Shown here one piece after another: positions 53,175 to 62,222 of a stretch of 64,000 nt of DNA. The translations under genes were made by a program, and so were the position numbers. This stretch comes from Salegentibacter mishustinae (GTDB lineage: Bacteria; Bacteroidota; Bacteroidia; Flavobacteriales; Flavobacteriaceae): the NCBI RefSeq assembly GCF_002900095.1, contig NZ_LLKN01000002.1:1426001-1490000 (forward strand). The letters are read 5' to 3'. Position 1 is the first letter of the stretch; each line of letters opens with the position of its first letter. Under the pieces are notes generated by a model. It saw only the letters and a list, made by a program, of their open reading frames with translations. It made no database searches and had not been told where the DNA came from.

Positions 53175-53958
53175 TTGAAAATAACGCCAGGTTTTATTCT
53201 ATTAGCTCTCTTTGTTTTTATAATGTCAGCGCAATCATTGCGCTCTCAGAATAATTATACAGGGGGCTGCTTTATTTAATATAGGAATTGGGTCGGTTTT
53301 TAGTGGAATTGGTGCTGTTATCAACAAAGAACCGCAGGAAAGGTTTGGCAAGGTTTTATTTAAAGGAATGGCACAGGGTGCTCTTGGAGGTTATTTAGTT
53401 TTTGAGAGTAAAGTGATTGCAGGAAGAATTGCTAAACAGGAAAATCTCACCTATGGCTGGCCGGCTAAATTTGTAAATTCAGCAGGAACTTCTATTATTG
53501 AAAATGCAGCTTCTAACCGAAATTTCTGGGAACAATGGAATTTAAATATAGGCTTTAACCGAATAGAGTTTCATACCAAAGAACGTTTGCAGGTAAAGTA
53601 TAGAGTTCAACCGGTAGCATTACTATTAACGGCCTATACAGCTTTTTATAATAAATTTGAACCAAAGAAAAGTTTAAAAACAGGTCAATTTGTTTTCTCC
53701 GGCGACAGCTATTTCACTAGTGATAGAAGTTTTCGGGGAGCTGCTATTGGTACTTCTATTTTATTGAATACTGAAGGGGAATTTTACTATAACACCATTG
53801 CCCACGAAGTTATTCATGTTTTTCAATATCATGATTTTAATGTATTCTTTTTCGCCGGACTTTATAAAATGGAGCACTGGGGCAAAGACCAACAAACATT
53901 TGAAGGTTATTATTCCAATTATTTCGAAAAAGAAGCCTATCTGTTTAGTAATTATTAG
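53175..53958 (+). pseudogene. exported protein with HEVIH motif, frameshifted near its start
   Basis: A frame from TTG 53175 encodes a signal-peptide-like start (MKITPGFILLALFVFIMSAQ) but stops soon after a run of five G (53262-53266). Removing one G joins it to the downstream frame, open to 53958, giving about 260 residues. The C-terminal part has YNTIAHEVIHVFQYHDF, an HExxH motif typical of zinc metallopeptidases, and a glycine-rich, barrel-like N-terminal half. It is either a sequencing error in the G run, a true broken gene, or phase variation. From the second frame alone the first usable start is about 53368. Confidence 0.6.
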
Positions 53959-54341
53959 CTCTTTACTGCGATAGCGCTAATCTCTACATTTACAAATTTT
54001 GGCAAATTAGCTACTTCTACGGTTTCTCTGGCAGGTGCGGTTTCCGCATTAAAATAAGAACCATAAACTTCATTTATTTTAGCGAAATTATTCATATCAC
54101 TAATAAAAATGGATGTTTTTATTACGTTTTCAAAATCCATTTCGGCTTCATTGAGAATGGCTTTTAGATTTTCCATTACTCTTTTGGTTTCTTTCTGAAG
54201 TTCTTCAGTTTCCAACTCGTTAGTTTCAGGATTAAGAGCAATTTGTCCTGAAATGTAAAGCATATTTCCGGTTAAAACAGCCTGGTTATAAGGTCCGATT
54301 GGAGCCGGAGCTTTGTCGGTTTTGATTATTTTTTTCATCAT
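53955..54341 (-). CDS. RidA family enamine/imine deaminase
   Basis: 128 residues with the RidA/YjgF landmarks: APAPIGPYNQAV at the start, MLYISGQIALNP and a C-terminal ARETVEVANLPK with the conserved Arg and following Glu region. It clears reactive enamine intermediates of PLP enzymes. It lies 15 bp after lptD on the same strand and overlaps the frameshifted gene tail to tail by 4 bp. Confidence 0.92.
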   Translation of the reverse strand: MMKKIIKTDKAPAPIGPYNQAVLTGNMLYISGQIALNPETNELETEELQKETKRVMENLKAILNEAEMDFENVIKTSIFISDMNNFAKINEVYGSYFNAETAPARETVEVANLPKFVNVEISAIAVKS

Positions 54342-54356
54342 TTTATTATTTAAAAT

Positions 54357-57086
54357 TTATAATCTACGGTCTGGTTCATTTCGCTTGTCGTATTTGATAT
54401 CACTTAAAATAGACGATTTAATTCCTATAAAGAAATACCAGGATCTACGCTCGCTAAAAGGCACCCAGTTAAAACTTAATCTCCAGGTATTTAGATCTCG
54501 CTGAAATCTTAATTGGGTATAGGTAAATCCTAAATCTTTTAGATCATAACCAGATGAAGCGCCAACCATCCATTTAGGTGAAAGTTCTACATCACCAGAA
54601 AACATAATGGAATGAGAAGTTATCTCATTTTGCCGCGCCGTGTTATTGTAGGTCATGGTATAAGACATTCTTAAATCCCAAGGAATTTTATAATTATACC
54701 AATTATCATTTCTTTCCTGGCGATCTTCATCGGCAAAAGGATCTTCTTCTTCATCATAAAACTTTCCTTCCAGGTCAGATCCTTTTCCAAAAAGATCATC
54801 ACGCCTTCCACCACCGCGATAGGTGTCATTATCTATATCATCTTCGTTTTCATCATCGCCTTCATCTTCAAAATCCTTACTGGAAAAAGAATAGCCAAAA
54901 CTTACGTTCGCGTTGGTAAACCTAAATAAACTCCCGCCGTTATTGATATTAAGCTCGTTTGTTCTTCGGTTATTATTATCCAGGGCATAGATATCCATAT
55001 TACCCGCAACGTTTATATCTACTTTATCTCTAATAATTGGTATACTACCTCTTAAAGCAATAGGAGAAAGCTTGGGTTCACCTGCCTCACCAGCAAGATT
55101 ATATGCGGTACTCATACTAAAGTTATTTAGTAAGGTGATCTTTTCAGGCTCAGTAGCTGTACTATCTTTAGACCGTACTTTGGCCTCAAGGGTATTACTA
55201 ATACTCAAGCCAAGCGAACTTGAAAACCGGTTGCCCGGTGCTCCATATAATGTCCCATCAAACCTGGAATAATCTACCATATTAGTTTCAATAGGATTTG
55301 CCGGGTTAATTCTCTCGTAAGTATCGTAATACTGGTTAAATGCAGGGTTTACGTTATAACTTATGGAAGGACGCATCACGTGCCTAATGGCTTGTATCTT
55401 CTTATCTTTTCCGAAGTTTTTTAAACCATAAAGTGTAGTCCCAATACTAGTCCCAAAATTATAGGTTCGGTAAGAATCAAAACCGTTTATAGTATCTATT
55501 ACAACTTCATCATTAAATTCATCATAAGATTGCTCAAAAGTCCTGAAAACCCAATTTTCCTCGTAGTTTGCGTTTGCACTAACACTTAAATAATTAAATA
55601 ATTTGAAATTGGTCGCGACCGGAATTGAGTGTTGTGCACCATAATTAGCATCTTCAAACATTTCTGGCTTAAAGAAAAGAGAATCTGTAGTTCTTATCTG
55701 ATTTTCGGCCCTTAGGTTATATTGGAAGTTGATATTTTCTATTAATCCCTTTTTTGAACCGGTTTTAGAAGCAAAAGGATAAATACGCGTCATACTCGCC
55801 TGTAAAGTGGGCAAACTCATATTTATAGTTTGTGTTCTTGTATTCTGGTTATGCCTGGCAGCGATACTTAAATTTACCTGCGGCTCGCCAGGAAAGGTCT
55901 TACTATAAGATACAGATGAACTTAAAGAATTGGTTAAGAAGTTACCGGTATTCATTTGATTTACAGAGTTTTGATAGTAAGTACTACTACCTAAGTTTAC
56001 AGAGGCATTAAACCGGGAATTGGGATTTGCCTTGGCATCTTGATTATGCGACCACTGTATATTATATTCTGTTCTTTCTGCATAGTCAGGAAAACCACGT
56101 TCACTTTGATATTGGTTTTCGTAACGAATTCTAACATTTCCTCGGTAGCGATAACGCTTTGCGTAATTACTTTCTAATCTCACGGCATAACTGCCATTGG
56201 TATAGTAATCTCCCAGGGTAAGTAGATCTACGTAATCGCTAATTGCAAAATAATAACCTCCATTTTGCAGAAAATAGCCACGTTGACTATCTCCAAAACT
56301 GGGGATAATAAAACCAGAAGTTTCTTCTTCGGTTAAAGGAAAATAACCAAATGGTAATCCTAAAGGAGTAGGAACATCGGCTATATACATATTTACTAGT
56401 CCGGCTACAATTTTCTTGTCTGGAACAAATTTTATTCGTCTGGCATAGAAATAATAGTCTGGATTTTCTAAATCTTCATCAGTAGTAAATCGCACATTTT
56501 GCATAAAATATACCGAATCGTTTTCCCGCTTGGTAACTTCGCCTTTAACATTAAAATTAGCCTGTTGTGTCCTCGAGTTATAAACCAGCGCTCTTTCAGT
56601 ATCGAAATTGAAGCGAATAGAATCTGGTTCTACGGTTTGATTTGCCTGAACAAATACAGGTTTCTGCGAATATGCCCCGGTAGAATCGGGAATTCCGTAG
56701 GCATAAACTTCATTTTTGTTATTGTCTATAATGATCAAGCCGGCATTAATTTGCATATCACCGTAGATAATTTGTGCTTCATTATAGAGAAACATGCGAT
56801 TTTCCTTTTGGCTAATCCGCATATAATCTTTAGCCTGATACTTCACCGCATCGGTAATAAGCTGATTTCCTTTTTGAGGAACCTGCAAAGAGTCTCCTAA
56901 AATACTATCGGTTGCCTTAATGGTTTGGGCGAGAGGTAAGGAATCACCAACAGTAACAAGGGAATCTCTCTCTTTGGCATCTATATTTATCTCTTTATTA
57001 TTTCCTATTTCCTGAGCGTTTAGACCAACGAGAGGAAGCAGTATAAAAATACAGCAAAAAAGTATATTGGGTATGTTTGTTTGCAA
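54357..57086 (-). CDS. lptD: LPS-assembly protein LptD
   Basis: 909 residues with a signal peptide ending near GLNAQE, an N-terminal OstA-like beta-jellyroll (about 85-260, with NEAQIIYGDMQINAG and VFVQANQTV) and a long C-terminal barrel domain with alternating strands. The IADVPTPLGLPFGYFPL block is characteristic of Bacteroidota LptD. It inserts LPS into the outer leaflet together with LptE. A very acidic, Gly/Arg-spotted loop lies at about residues 735-795, where D and E dominate; this loop is probably extracellular or disordered. Confidence 0.88.
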   Translation of the reverse strand: MQTNIPNILFCCIFILLPLVGLNAQEIGNNKEINIDAKERDSLVTVGDSLPLAQTIKATDSILGDSLQVPQKGNQLITDAVKYQAKDYMRISQKENRMFLYNEAQIIYGDMQINAGLIIIDNNKNEVYAYGIPDSTGAYSQKPVFVQANQTVEPDSIRFNFDTERALVYNSRTQQANFNVKGEVTKRENDSVYFMQNVRFTTDEDLENPDYYFYARRIKFVPDKKIVAGLVNMYIADVPTPLGLPFGYFPLTEEETSGFIIPSFGDSQRGYFLQNGGYYFAISDYVDLLTLGDYYTNGSYAVRLESNYAKRYRYRGNVRIRYENQYQSERGFPDYAERTEYNIQWSHNQDAKANPNSRFNASVNLGSSTYYQNSVNQMNTGNFLTNSLSSSVSYSKTFPGEPQVNLSIAARHNQNTRTQTINMSLPTLQASMTRIYPFASKTGSKKGLIENINFQYNLRAENQIRTTDSLFFKPEMFEDANYGAQHSIPVATNFKLFNYLSVSANANYEENWVFRTFEQSYDEFNDEVVIDTINGFDSYRTYNFGTSIGTTLYGLKNFGKDKKIQAIRHVMRPSISYNVNPAFNQYYDTYERINPANPIETNMVDYSRFDGTLYGAPGNRFSSSLGLSISNTLEAKVRSKDSTATEPEKITLLNNFSMSTAYNLAGEAGEPKLSPIALRGSIPIIRDKVDINVAGNMDIYALDNNNRRTNELNINNGGSLFRFTNANVSFGYSFSSKDFEDEGDDENEDDIDNDTYRGGGRRDDLFGKGSDLEGKFYDEEEDPFADEDRQERNDNWYNYKIPWDLRMSYTMTYNNTARQNEITSHSIMFSGDVELSPKWMVGASSGYDLKDLGFTYTQLRFQRDLNTWRLSFNWVPFSERRSWYFFIGIKSSILSDIKYDKRNEPDRRL

Positions 57087-57133
57087 TGCTCTAAGTGCTA
57101 TTTTTGTAAAGAATGGCTTGCTTTTTGCAATTT

Positions 57134-57141
57134 CAAAATTA
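57134..57141 (-). promoter_or_regulatory. -7 element for lptD
   Basis: On the minus strand TAATTTTG matches TAnnTTTG about 48 bp before the lptD ATG. No clear -33 TTG was found at the usual spacing. Confidence 0.3.
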
Positions 57142-57158
57142 CATATATTTTTTCAGCT

Positions 57159-57166
57159 TAGATTTG
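57159..57166 (+). promoter_or_regulatory. -7 element for the amidase gene
   Basis: TAGATTTG matches TAnnTTTG about 58 bp before ATG 57224. The upstream -33 element is not clear. Confidence 0.3.
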
Positions 57167-57223
57167 AGATTCACTGAAAAAAAGTAATTAAAATAATCAG
57201 CATAAACTTAGCGTTACCTTTTT

Positions 57224-58327
57224 ATGAGAACGAACCTACTTAAACTTTTCGTATTTTTCTTCATTTTTCTTACAAGCTTTCAAAGTTTGCTGGCATTTAA
57301 CGATAAGCCCCGAGATCGTTTTGTAGTTGTGCTTGATGCCGGTCATGGTGGAAAAGATCCCGGTAATATGGGAAACGGTTTTAAGGAAAAGGATATTGCG
57401 CTCAATATTATTTTAAAGATTGGGAAAGCCCTGGAAAGAAAAGGTGGAGTAGAGGTTATTTATACTCGGGATTCCGATGTTTTTATTCCTTTAGACCAGA
57501 GAGCTAAAATTGCTAATGAGGCCAATGCAGATCTTTTTGTATCGGTACATTGTAATTCTCATAATTCCCAGGCTTATGGTACAGAGACTTTTGTATTGGG
57601 ATTGCATAAAACCCAGGAAAACTTTGAAGTAGCCAAAAAAGAAAACTCGGTGATATTTTTAGAGGAAGATTACGAGGTAACCTACGATGGGTTCAACCCC
57701 AATTCTCCTGAATCTTATATAGGAATGGCGTTAATGCAGGAAGAATATTTAAACCAAAGTATTCTTCTGGCAGATTTTGTACAGAAAAACTTTACGAACG
57801 ATCTAAAAAGAAAAAACCGCGGTGTAAAACAAGCCGGATTCGTTGTATTAAAAATGGCGGTAATGCCAAGTGTTCTTATAGAAACAGGATTTTTAACCAA
57901 TAATCACGAAGGGCCTTATTTAAATAGTACCAGCGGACAAAACAAAATGGCTGCAGCAATTGTAGAGGCTATAGATAAATATGCAAATAGTATCAATCTT
58001 TCCAGCCTGGAGGATATTGGAGGAGAAGTTTCTGTTAACAGTACTAATAATCAAAGCCAGGTTTATAAAGATATTACTTTTAAAATTCAACTTGCAGCGG
58101 GTTCTAAACGCCTGGAAACTAAATCATATAATTTCAAAGGATTGCAAAATGTAGAACGATCTAGAGAGGATGGTTTGTACAAATATTATTATGGAGCTAC
58201 TTCAGATTATGCTAAAATTACTGAGTTACACAGGGAAGCTAAGCGAAACGGATATCCATCAAGTTACATCGTTGCATTTAAGGATGGCAGCAAGATTACA
58301 GTTAATGAGGCGTTAAAAACAGAGTGA
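57224..58327 (+). CDS. N-acetylmuramoyl-L-alanine amidase with SPOR-like tail
   Basis: 367 residues: a signal peptide (about 1-24), an Amidase_3 catalytic domain with LDAGHGGKDPGNMG, a second His in SVHCNSHN and the catalytic Glu in IETGFLTNNHEG, then a C-terminal SPOR-like domain (about 285-367, with KIQLAAGSKRLE and YKYYYGATSDY). It cleaves the amide bond between MurNAc and the peptide during cell separation; the SPOR tail would target it to denuded septal glycan. It is divergent from lptD. Confidence 0.9.
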   Translation: MRTNLLKLFVFFFIFLTSFQSLLAFNDKPRDRFVVVLDAGHGGKDPGNMGNGFKEKDIALNIILKIGKALERKGGVEVIYTRDSDVFIPLDQRAKIANEANADLFVSVHCNSHNSQAYGTETFVLGLHKTQENFEVAKKENSVIFLEEDYEVTYDGFNPNSPESYIGMALMQEEYLNQSILLADFVQKNFTNDLKRKNRGVKQAGFVVLKMAVMPSVLIETGFLTNNHEGPYLNSTSGQNKMAAAIVEAIDKYANSINLSSLEDIGGEVSVNSTNNQSQVYKDITFKIQLAAGSKRLETKSYNFKGLQNVERSREDGLYKYYYGATSDYAKITELHREAKRNGYPSSYIVAFKDGSKITVNEALKTE

Positions 58328-58386
58328 ATTAACGCTTCTTTTCTATTTTTATTTCTAAATTTGTCCTTATCTTAAAAAAATAGCTT

Positions 58387-59343
58387 TTGAAATTTACACG
58401 TGAAGTAAAAACTGCCTTGCTAGCAATAATTGCTATCCTCTTACTTATTTTTGGTTATAGTTTCTTAAAAGGTAAAAATCTACTGGACTCCAGTAGAACT
58501 TTTCATGCGGTTTATAATGATGTAGAAGGTCTTTCACCTTCTTCAGCGGTCACTATAAACGGTCTTAAGGTGGGCCAGGTTACAAAAATTAACTTTCTAG
58601 ATCGCAAAGGAACTCTTGTAGTAAGTTTTACCGTAGAAAATGATTTTCAGTTCTCAAAAAATAGTACTGCCCAAATTTATGGCGGAAATATTATAGGTGG
58701 CAAATCTTTAGCTATTATTCCAGATTACAAGATGAAAGAAATGGCTAAAACTGGAGATACCCTTAACAGTGAAATTGAAGAAGGTATCATGGAGTTGGTT
58801 AATGATAGGTTGACACCACTTCAGGAAAAGGTTGAAAACACCATAGTTAGCGCCGATTCATTGGTAACAGCCGTGAATAAAATCTTAAATGACAGTACTA
58901 GATATAATATTAGAAACACCTTTAAAGATCTTAACGCAACTGTAGCTTCATTTAAAGTCACCGCAAATACTTTAGAAGGCATTGTTGGTAGAAATTCAGG
59001 GAAATTAGATAGAACATTCACCAACCTGGACGAAATGACTACTAATTTTAATTCTTTTTCAGATACCTTAACTCAAATGGACATTGGTAAGATCACCAAA
59101 GATCTTGAGAAGGTAGTGGCCGATTTTGAAAGTATTTCAGATAAATTAAATAATAAAGAAGGTACCGCAGGGAAGTTAATTAATGATGATGCCGTATATA
59201 ACAACCTGGACAATGCTACCAAACAGTTGGAGCAATTACTACAAGACGTAAAACTGAATCCTAAGCGATACGTGCATTTTTCTGTTTTCGGAAAGAACCC
59301 GGAACCTTATCAGGAACCCAAAGAAAAGGATTCAACTAAATAA
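58387..59343 (+). CDS. MlaD-family MCE protein
   Basis: 318 residues starting at TTG. One N-terminal helix (about 8-27) is followed by a single MCE domain (about 37-120, with VEGLSPSSAVTINGLKVG and YGGNIIGGKSLAI) and a long helical tail (about 140-300) that can form a periplasmic tube or needle. It is the substrate-binding part of a lipid-transfer ABC system. The MlaE and MlaF partners are not in this window. Confidence 0.87.
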   Translation: MKFTREVKTALLAIIAILLLIFGYSFLKGKNLLDSSRTFHAVYNDVEGLSPSSAVTINGLKVGQVTKINFLDRKGTLVVSFTVENDFQFSKNSTAQIYGGNIIGGKSLAIIPDYKMKEMAKTGDTLNSEIEEGIMELVNDRLTPLQEKVENTIVSADSLVTAVNKILNDSTRYNIRNTFKDLNATVASFKVTANTLEGIVGRNSGKLDRTFTNLDEMTTNFNSFSDTLTQMDIGKITKDLEKVVADFESISDKLNNKEGTAGKLINDDAVYNNLDNATKQLEQLLQDVKLNPKRYVHFSVFGKNPEPYQEPKEKDSTK

Positions 59344-59349
59344 CCAACT

Positions 59350-60690
59350 ATGCAAATTATTGCCCAAGTCTTATTTTTAGTTGCCTTAGTGGCGGGAATC
59401 GGATTTTTTATTAGAAATATTCGAAGGTTAGTAAGAAACATTAAATTAGGAAGAGAAGTAGATCGCACTGACAATAATGGAGAGCGGTTTGCTAAAATGG
59501 CAAGGATCGCGTTTGGCCAGAGCAAAATGGTTAAAAAGCCAGTTTCTGGATTTCTTCACGTAATAGTTTATGTTGGTTTCGTAATAATTAATATTGAAGT
59601 TCTAGAAATCATTATAGACGGATTATTTGGTACACACCGTATTCTTTCGTTTATGGGTGGTTTTTACGATGTACTAATCGCTTCTTTTGAGGTTCTTGCT
59701 TTATTGGTTTTAATAGGCGTAATCGTTTTTTGGATAAGAAGAAATGTTCTTAATATTTATCGGTTTTTAAGCAGGGAATTAAAAGGATGGCCTAAGAACG
59801 ATGCCAATTATATTCTTTATTTCGAAATGGTACTTATGATACTTTTCCTAGTAATGAATGCTACAGATTACCAACTTCAATTAAATGGCGCGCCACATTA
59901 TGCAAGTGAAGCTGGCATTACCGGAGCTTTCCCTATCAGCCAGTTTCTACTACCTATTTTTGATGGAATGAGCAATGCCACGCTTATCATAATTGAAAGA
60001 GCAGCCTGGTGGTTGCATATTTTAGGTATTCTTTTCTTCTTAAATTACCTGTATTATTCAAAACATTTACATATTCTTCTTGCTTTCCCGAACGTTTATT
60101 TCTCAAAACTTCGTCCGCAGGGTGAGATGAATAATCTACAATCGGTAACCGATGAAGTTAAATTAATGATGGATCCTGATGCCGATCCCTTCGCTGCTCC
60201 TCCTGAAGAAGAGGAAGGTGCAGAACCTGAAAAGTTTGGAGCTTCAGATGTTTTTGATCTTAACCAGGTACAATTATTAAATTCTTACACCTGTACCGAG
60301 TGCGGAAGATGTACCGCAGAATGCCCTGCAAACCAAACCGGCAAAAAACTCTCTCCAAGAAAAATTATGATGGATACCCGAGATAGGGTAGAAGAAGTAG
60401 GAGAGATTATTAATAAAAAAGGGAAATACGAAGATAACGGCAAGCAGTTGCTAGACGATTTTATATTGAGAGAAGAACTTTGGGCTTGTACTACCTGTAA
60501 TGCTTGTGTAGAAGCATGCCCGGTAGGAATAGACCCTTTATCTATTATTCTAGATATGAGACGTTACCTGGTGATGGAAGAAAGTGCTGCTCCAAATGAA
60601 CTTGCAATTGCAATGACAAATATTGAAAACAACGGTGCGCCCTGGCCATATAATCAACAGGACAGATTAAATTGGGCAAAAGAAAATTAA
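59350..60690 (+). CDS. membrane-bound (Fe-S) electron-transfer protein
   Basis: 446 residues with about five hydrophobic helices in the first 250 residues, an acidic linker, and two 4Fe-4S motifs: CTECGRCTAECP and CTTCNACVEACP. This is the HdrC/GlpC-like plan, with a NarI-like membrane part. It probably passes electrons between the membrane quinone pool and the CCG-domain protein encoded next. It starts 6 bp after the MCE gene. Confidence 0.85.
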   Translation: MQIIAQVLFLVALVAGIGFFIRNIRRLVRNIKLGREVDRTDNNGERFAKMARIAFGQSKMVKKPVSGFLHVIVYVGFVIINIEVLEIIIDGLFGTHRILSFMGGFYDVLIASFEVLALLVLIGVIVFWIRRNVLNIYRFLSRELKGWPKNDANYILYFEMVLMILFLVMNATDYQLQLNGAPHYASEAGITGAFPISQFLLPIFDGMSNATLIIIERAAWWLHILGILFFLNYLYYSKHLHILLAFPNVYFSKLRPQGEMNNLQSVTDEVKLMMDPDADPFAAPPEEEEGAEPEKFGASDVFDLNQVQLLNSYTCTECGRCTAECPANQTGKKLSPRKIMMDTRDRVEEVGEIINKKGKYEDNGKQLLDDFILREELWACTTCNACVEACPVGIDPLSIILDMRRYLVMEESAAPNELAIAMTNIENNGAPWPYNQQDRLNWAKEN

Positions 60691-60782
60691 TTTTTCTGAA
60701 AGCGCTACCGCATAAGATTTAAGAAAAAATTTTACACTTCAGGACTGCAGAAGTCTTTTGAAAAAATTAAAAGGAATTAGAT

Positions 60783-61574
60783 ATGGCAGAAGCATTAAAA
60801 GTACCCACAATGGCCGAATATATGGCAGAAGGTAAAAAACCCGAAGTTTTATTTTGGGTTGGTTGCGCTGGTAGTTTTGATGATAGAGCAAAAAAGATCA
60901 CTAAAGCTTTTGTAAAACTTTTACACGAAGCCGGAGTGGATTTTGCTGTTTTAGGAACCGAAGAAAGTTGTACTGGAGATCCTGCAAAGCGTTCTGGAAA
61001 CGAATTCCTTTTTCAAATGCAGGCTGCTACAAACATTGAGGTTCTTAATGGTTACGAAATAGAAAAAGTAGTAACCGCCTGTCCACACTGCTTTAATACC
61101 ATTAAGAATGAATATCCTGCCTTAGGTGGGAATTACGAAGTAATGCATCATACACAATTTTTAAAATCTCTTTTAAATGAAGGAAAATTAAAAGTTGAAG
61201 GCGGAAAATTTAAAGGTAAGCGTATCACATTTCACGATCCTTGTTATTTAGGTCGTGCTAATGGCGAATATGAAGCTCCGCGTGATCTACTTAGAAAGCT
61301 GGAAGTAGAGCTGGTAGAGATGCGTAAATGTAAATCTAACGGACTTTGCTGCGGTGCCGGAGGCGGGCAGATGTTCAAAGAACCGGAGCCTGGAAATAAA
61401 GATGTGAATATAGAAAGAACCGAGCAGGCTATGGAAGTAAAACCTGAAGTTATTGCCGCCGGTTGTCCATTTTGCAACACTATGATGACAGATGGTGTGA
61501 AAGATAAAAATAAAGAGGATAGTGTAGAAGTGATGGACGTTGCAGAACTTATTGCAAACGCTCACGATCTTTAA
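60783..61574 (+). CDS. (Fe-S)-binding CCG-domain protein, HdrB/GlpC-like
   Basis: 263 residues. Cys-rich CCG-type blocks are seen: WVGCAGSFDDRA, ACPHCFNTIKNEYP, FHDPCYLGR, LCCGAGGGQMF and AAGCPFCNTMM. Such proteins act with membrane Fe-S partners as oxidoreductase subunits, for example in lactate or glycolate oxidation or heterodisulfide-like electron transfer. No flavin subunit is encoded nearby, so the donor is unknown. A terminator follows at 61599. Confidence 0.88.
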   Translation: MAEALKVPTMAEYMAEGKKPEVLFWVGCAGSFDDRAKKITKAFVKLLHEAGVDFAVLGTEESCTGDPAKRSGNEFLFQMQAATNIEVLNGYEIEKVVTACPHCFNTIKNEYPALGGNYEVMHHTQFLKSLLNEGKLKVEGGKFKGKRITFHDPCYLGRANGEYEAPRDLLRKLEVELVEMRKCKSNGLCCGAGGGQMFKEPEPGNKDVNIERTEQAMEVKPEVIAAGCPFCNTMMTDGVKDKNKEDSVEVMDVAELIANAHDL

Positions 61575-61598
61575 TAAATTACCCAAATTTAAATAAAT

Positions 61599-61627
61599 AA
61601 AGCCTGGGATTTCTTTTCAGGCTTTTT
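61599..61627 (+). terminator. rho-independent terminator after the Fe-S pair
   Basis: Arms AAAGCCTG (61599-61606) and CAGGCTTT (61618-61625) form an 8-bp stem with an 11-nt loop, followed by further T. It closes the operon that ends with the CCG-domain gene. Confidence 0.65.
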
Positions 61628-61736
61628 GGCTTTTTAATCCAAATTTTTAGTGAAATAGCAAACGTTAAAAGCAAGAACTATATTTGAGACATAAGCTAAA
61701 TCCACTAGTTTTGTGTAAATATAACTTTAGCAATTC

Positions 61737-62222
61737 ATGTTAGTACCATTCGAAAATCTACCCGATTCTTCAAGGGTTTGGATATATCAGGCAAACCGAT
61801 CTTTTACCAACGAAGAGTTGGAAGAAATACAATCCCGTTTAGACCAGTTCGTAACTCAATGGACGGCTCATGGGGCCGACTTACAGGCCGGTTACCTCAT
61901 TAAATACAAGCGATTTATTATTCTTGCTCTAGACCAGCAGATTAATGCTGCTACTGGCTGCTCTATAGATGCCTCGGTGCATTTTATTCAGCAATTAGAG
62001 AAAGAATTTAATGTAGATCTTTTAGACAAAATGAATGTCTCTTATAAACAGGGAGAATTCATAGCCTACAAGAGTTTGACAGATTTTAGGAAAATGGCCA
62101 AGCAAAAAGCGGTTTCCCCTAAAACTATTGTTTTTAATAACCTGGTAAACAATAAAGCTGAATTTCTTTCAGATTGGGAAGTTCCTGCTTCTGAAAGTTG
62201 GCACAAGCGTTTCCTTAATTGA
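61737..62222 (+). CDS. conserved 161-residue protein, unknown function
   Basis: 161 residues without signal peptide or membrane segment. The opening NLPDSSRVWIYQANRSFT and the central GCSIDASVHFIQQLE are conserved in Bacteroidota proteins often mislabelled as ABC transporter ATPases. No Walker A or B motif is present, so that name is not supported. Its stop overlaps the ATG of the GH3 gene (TGATG), implying coupled translation. Confidence 0.75.
   Translation: MLVPFENLPDSSRVWIYQANRSFTNEELEEIQSRLDQFVTQWTAHGADLQAGYLIKYKRFIILALDQQINAATGCSIDASVHFIQQLEKEFNVDLLDKMNVSYKQGEFIAYKSLTDFRKMAKQKAVSPKTIVFNNLVNNKAEFLSDWEVPASESWHKRFLN

Noticed and set aside
61737-62222. ABC transporter ATPase
   Set aside because: The name circulates for this family, but no Walker A, signature or Walker B motif can be seen.
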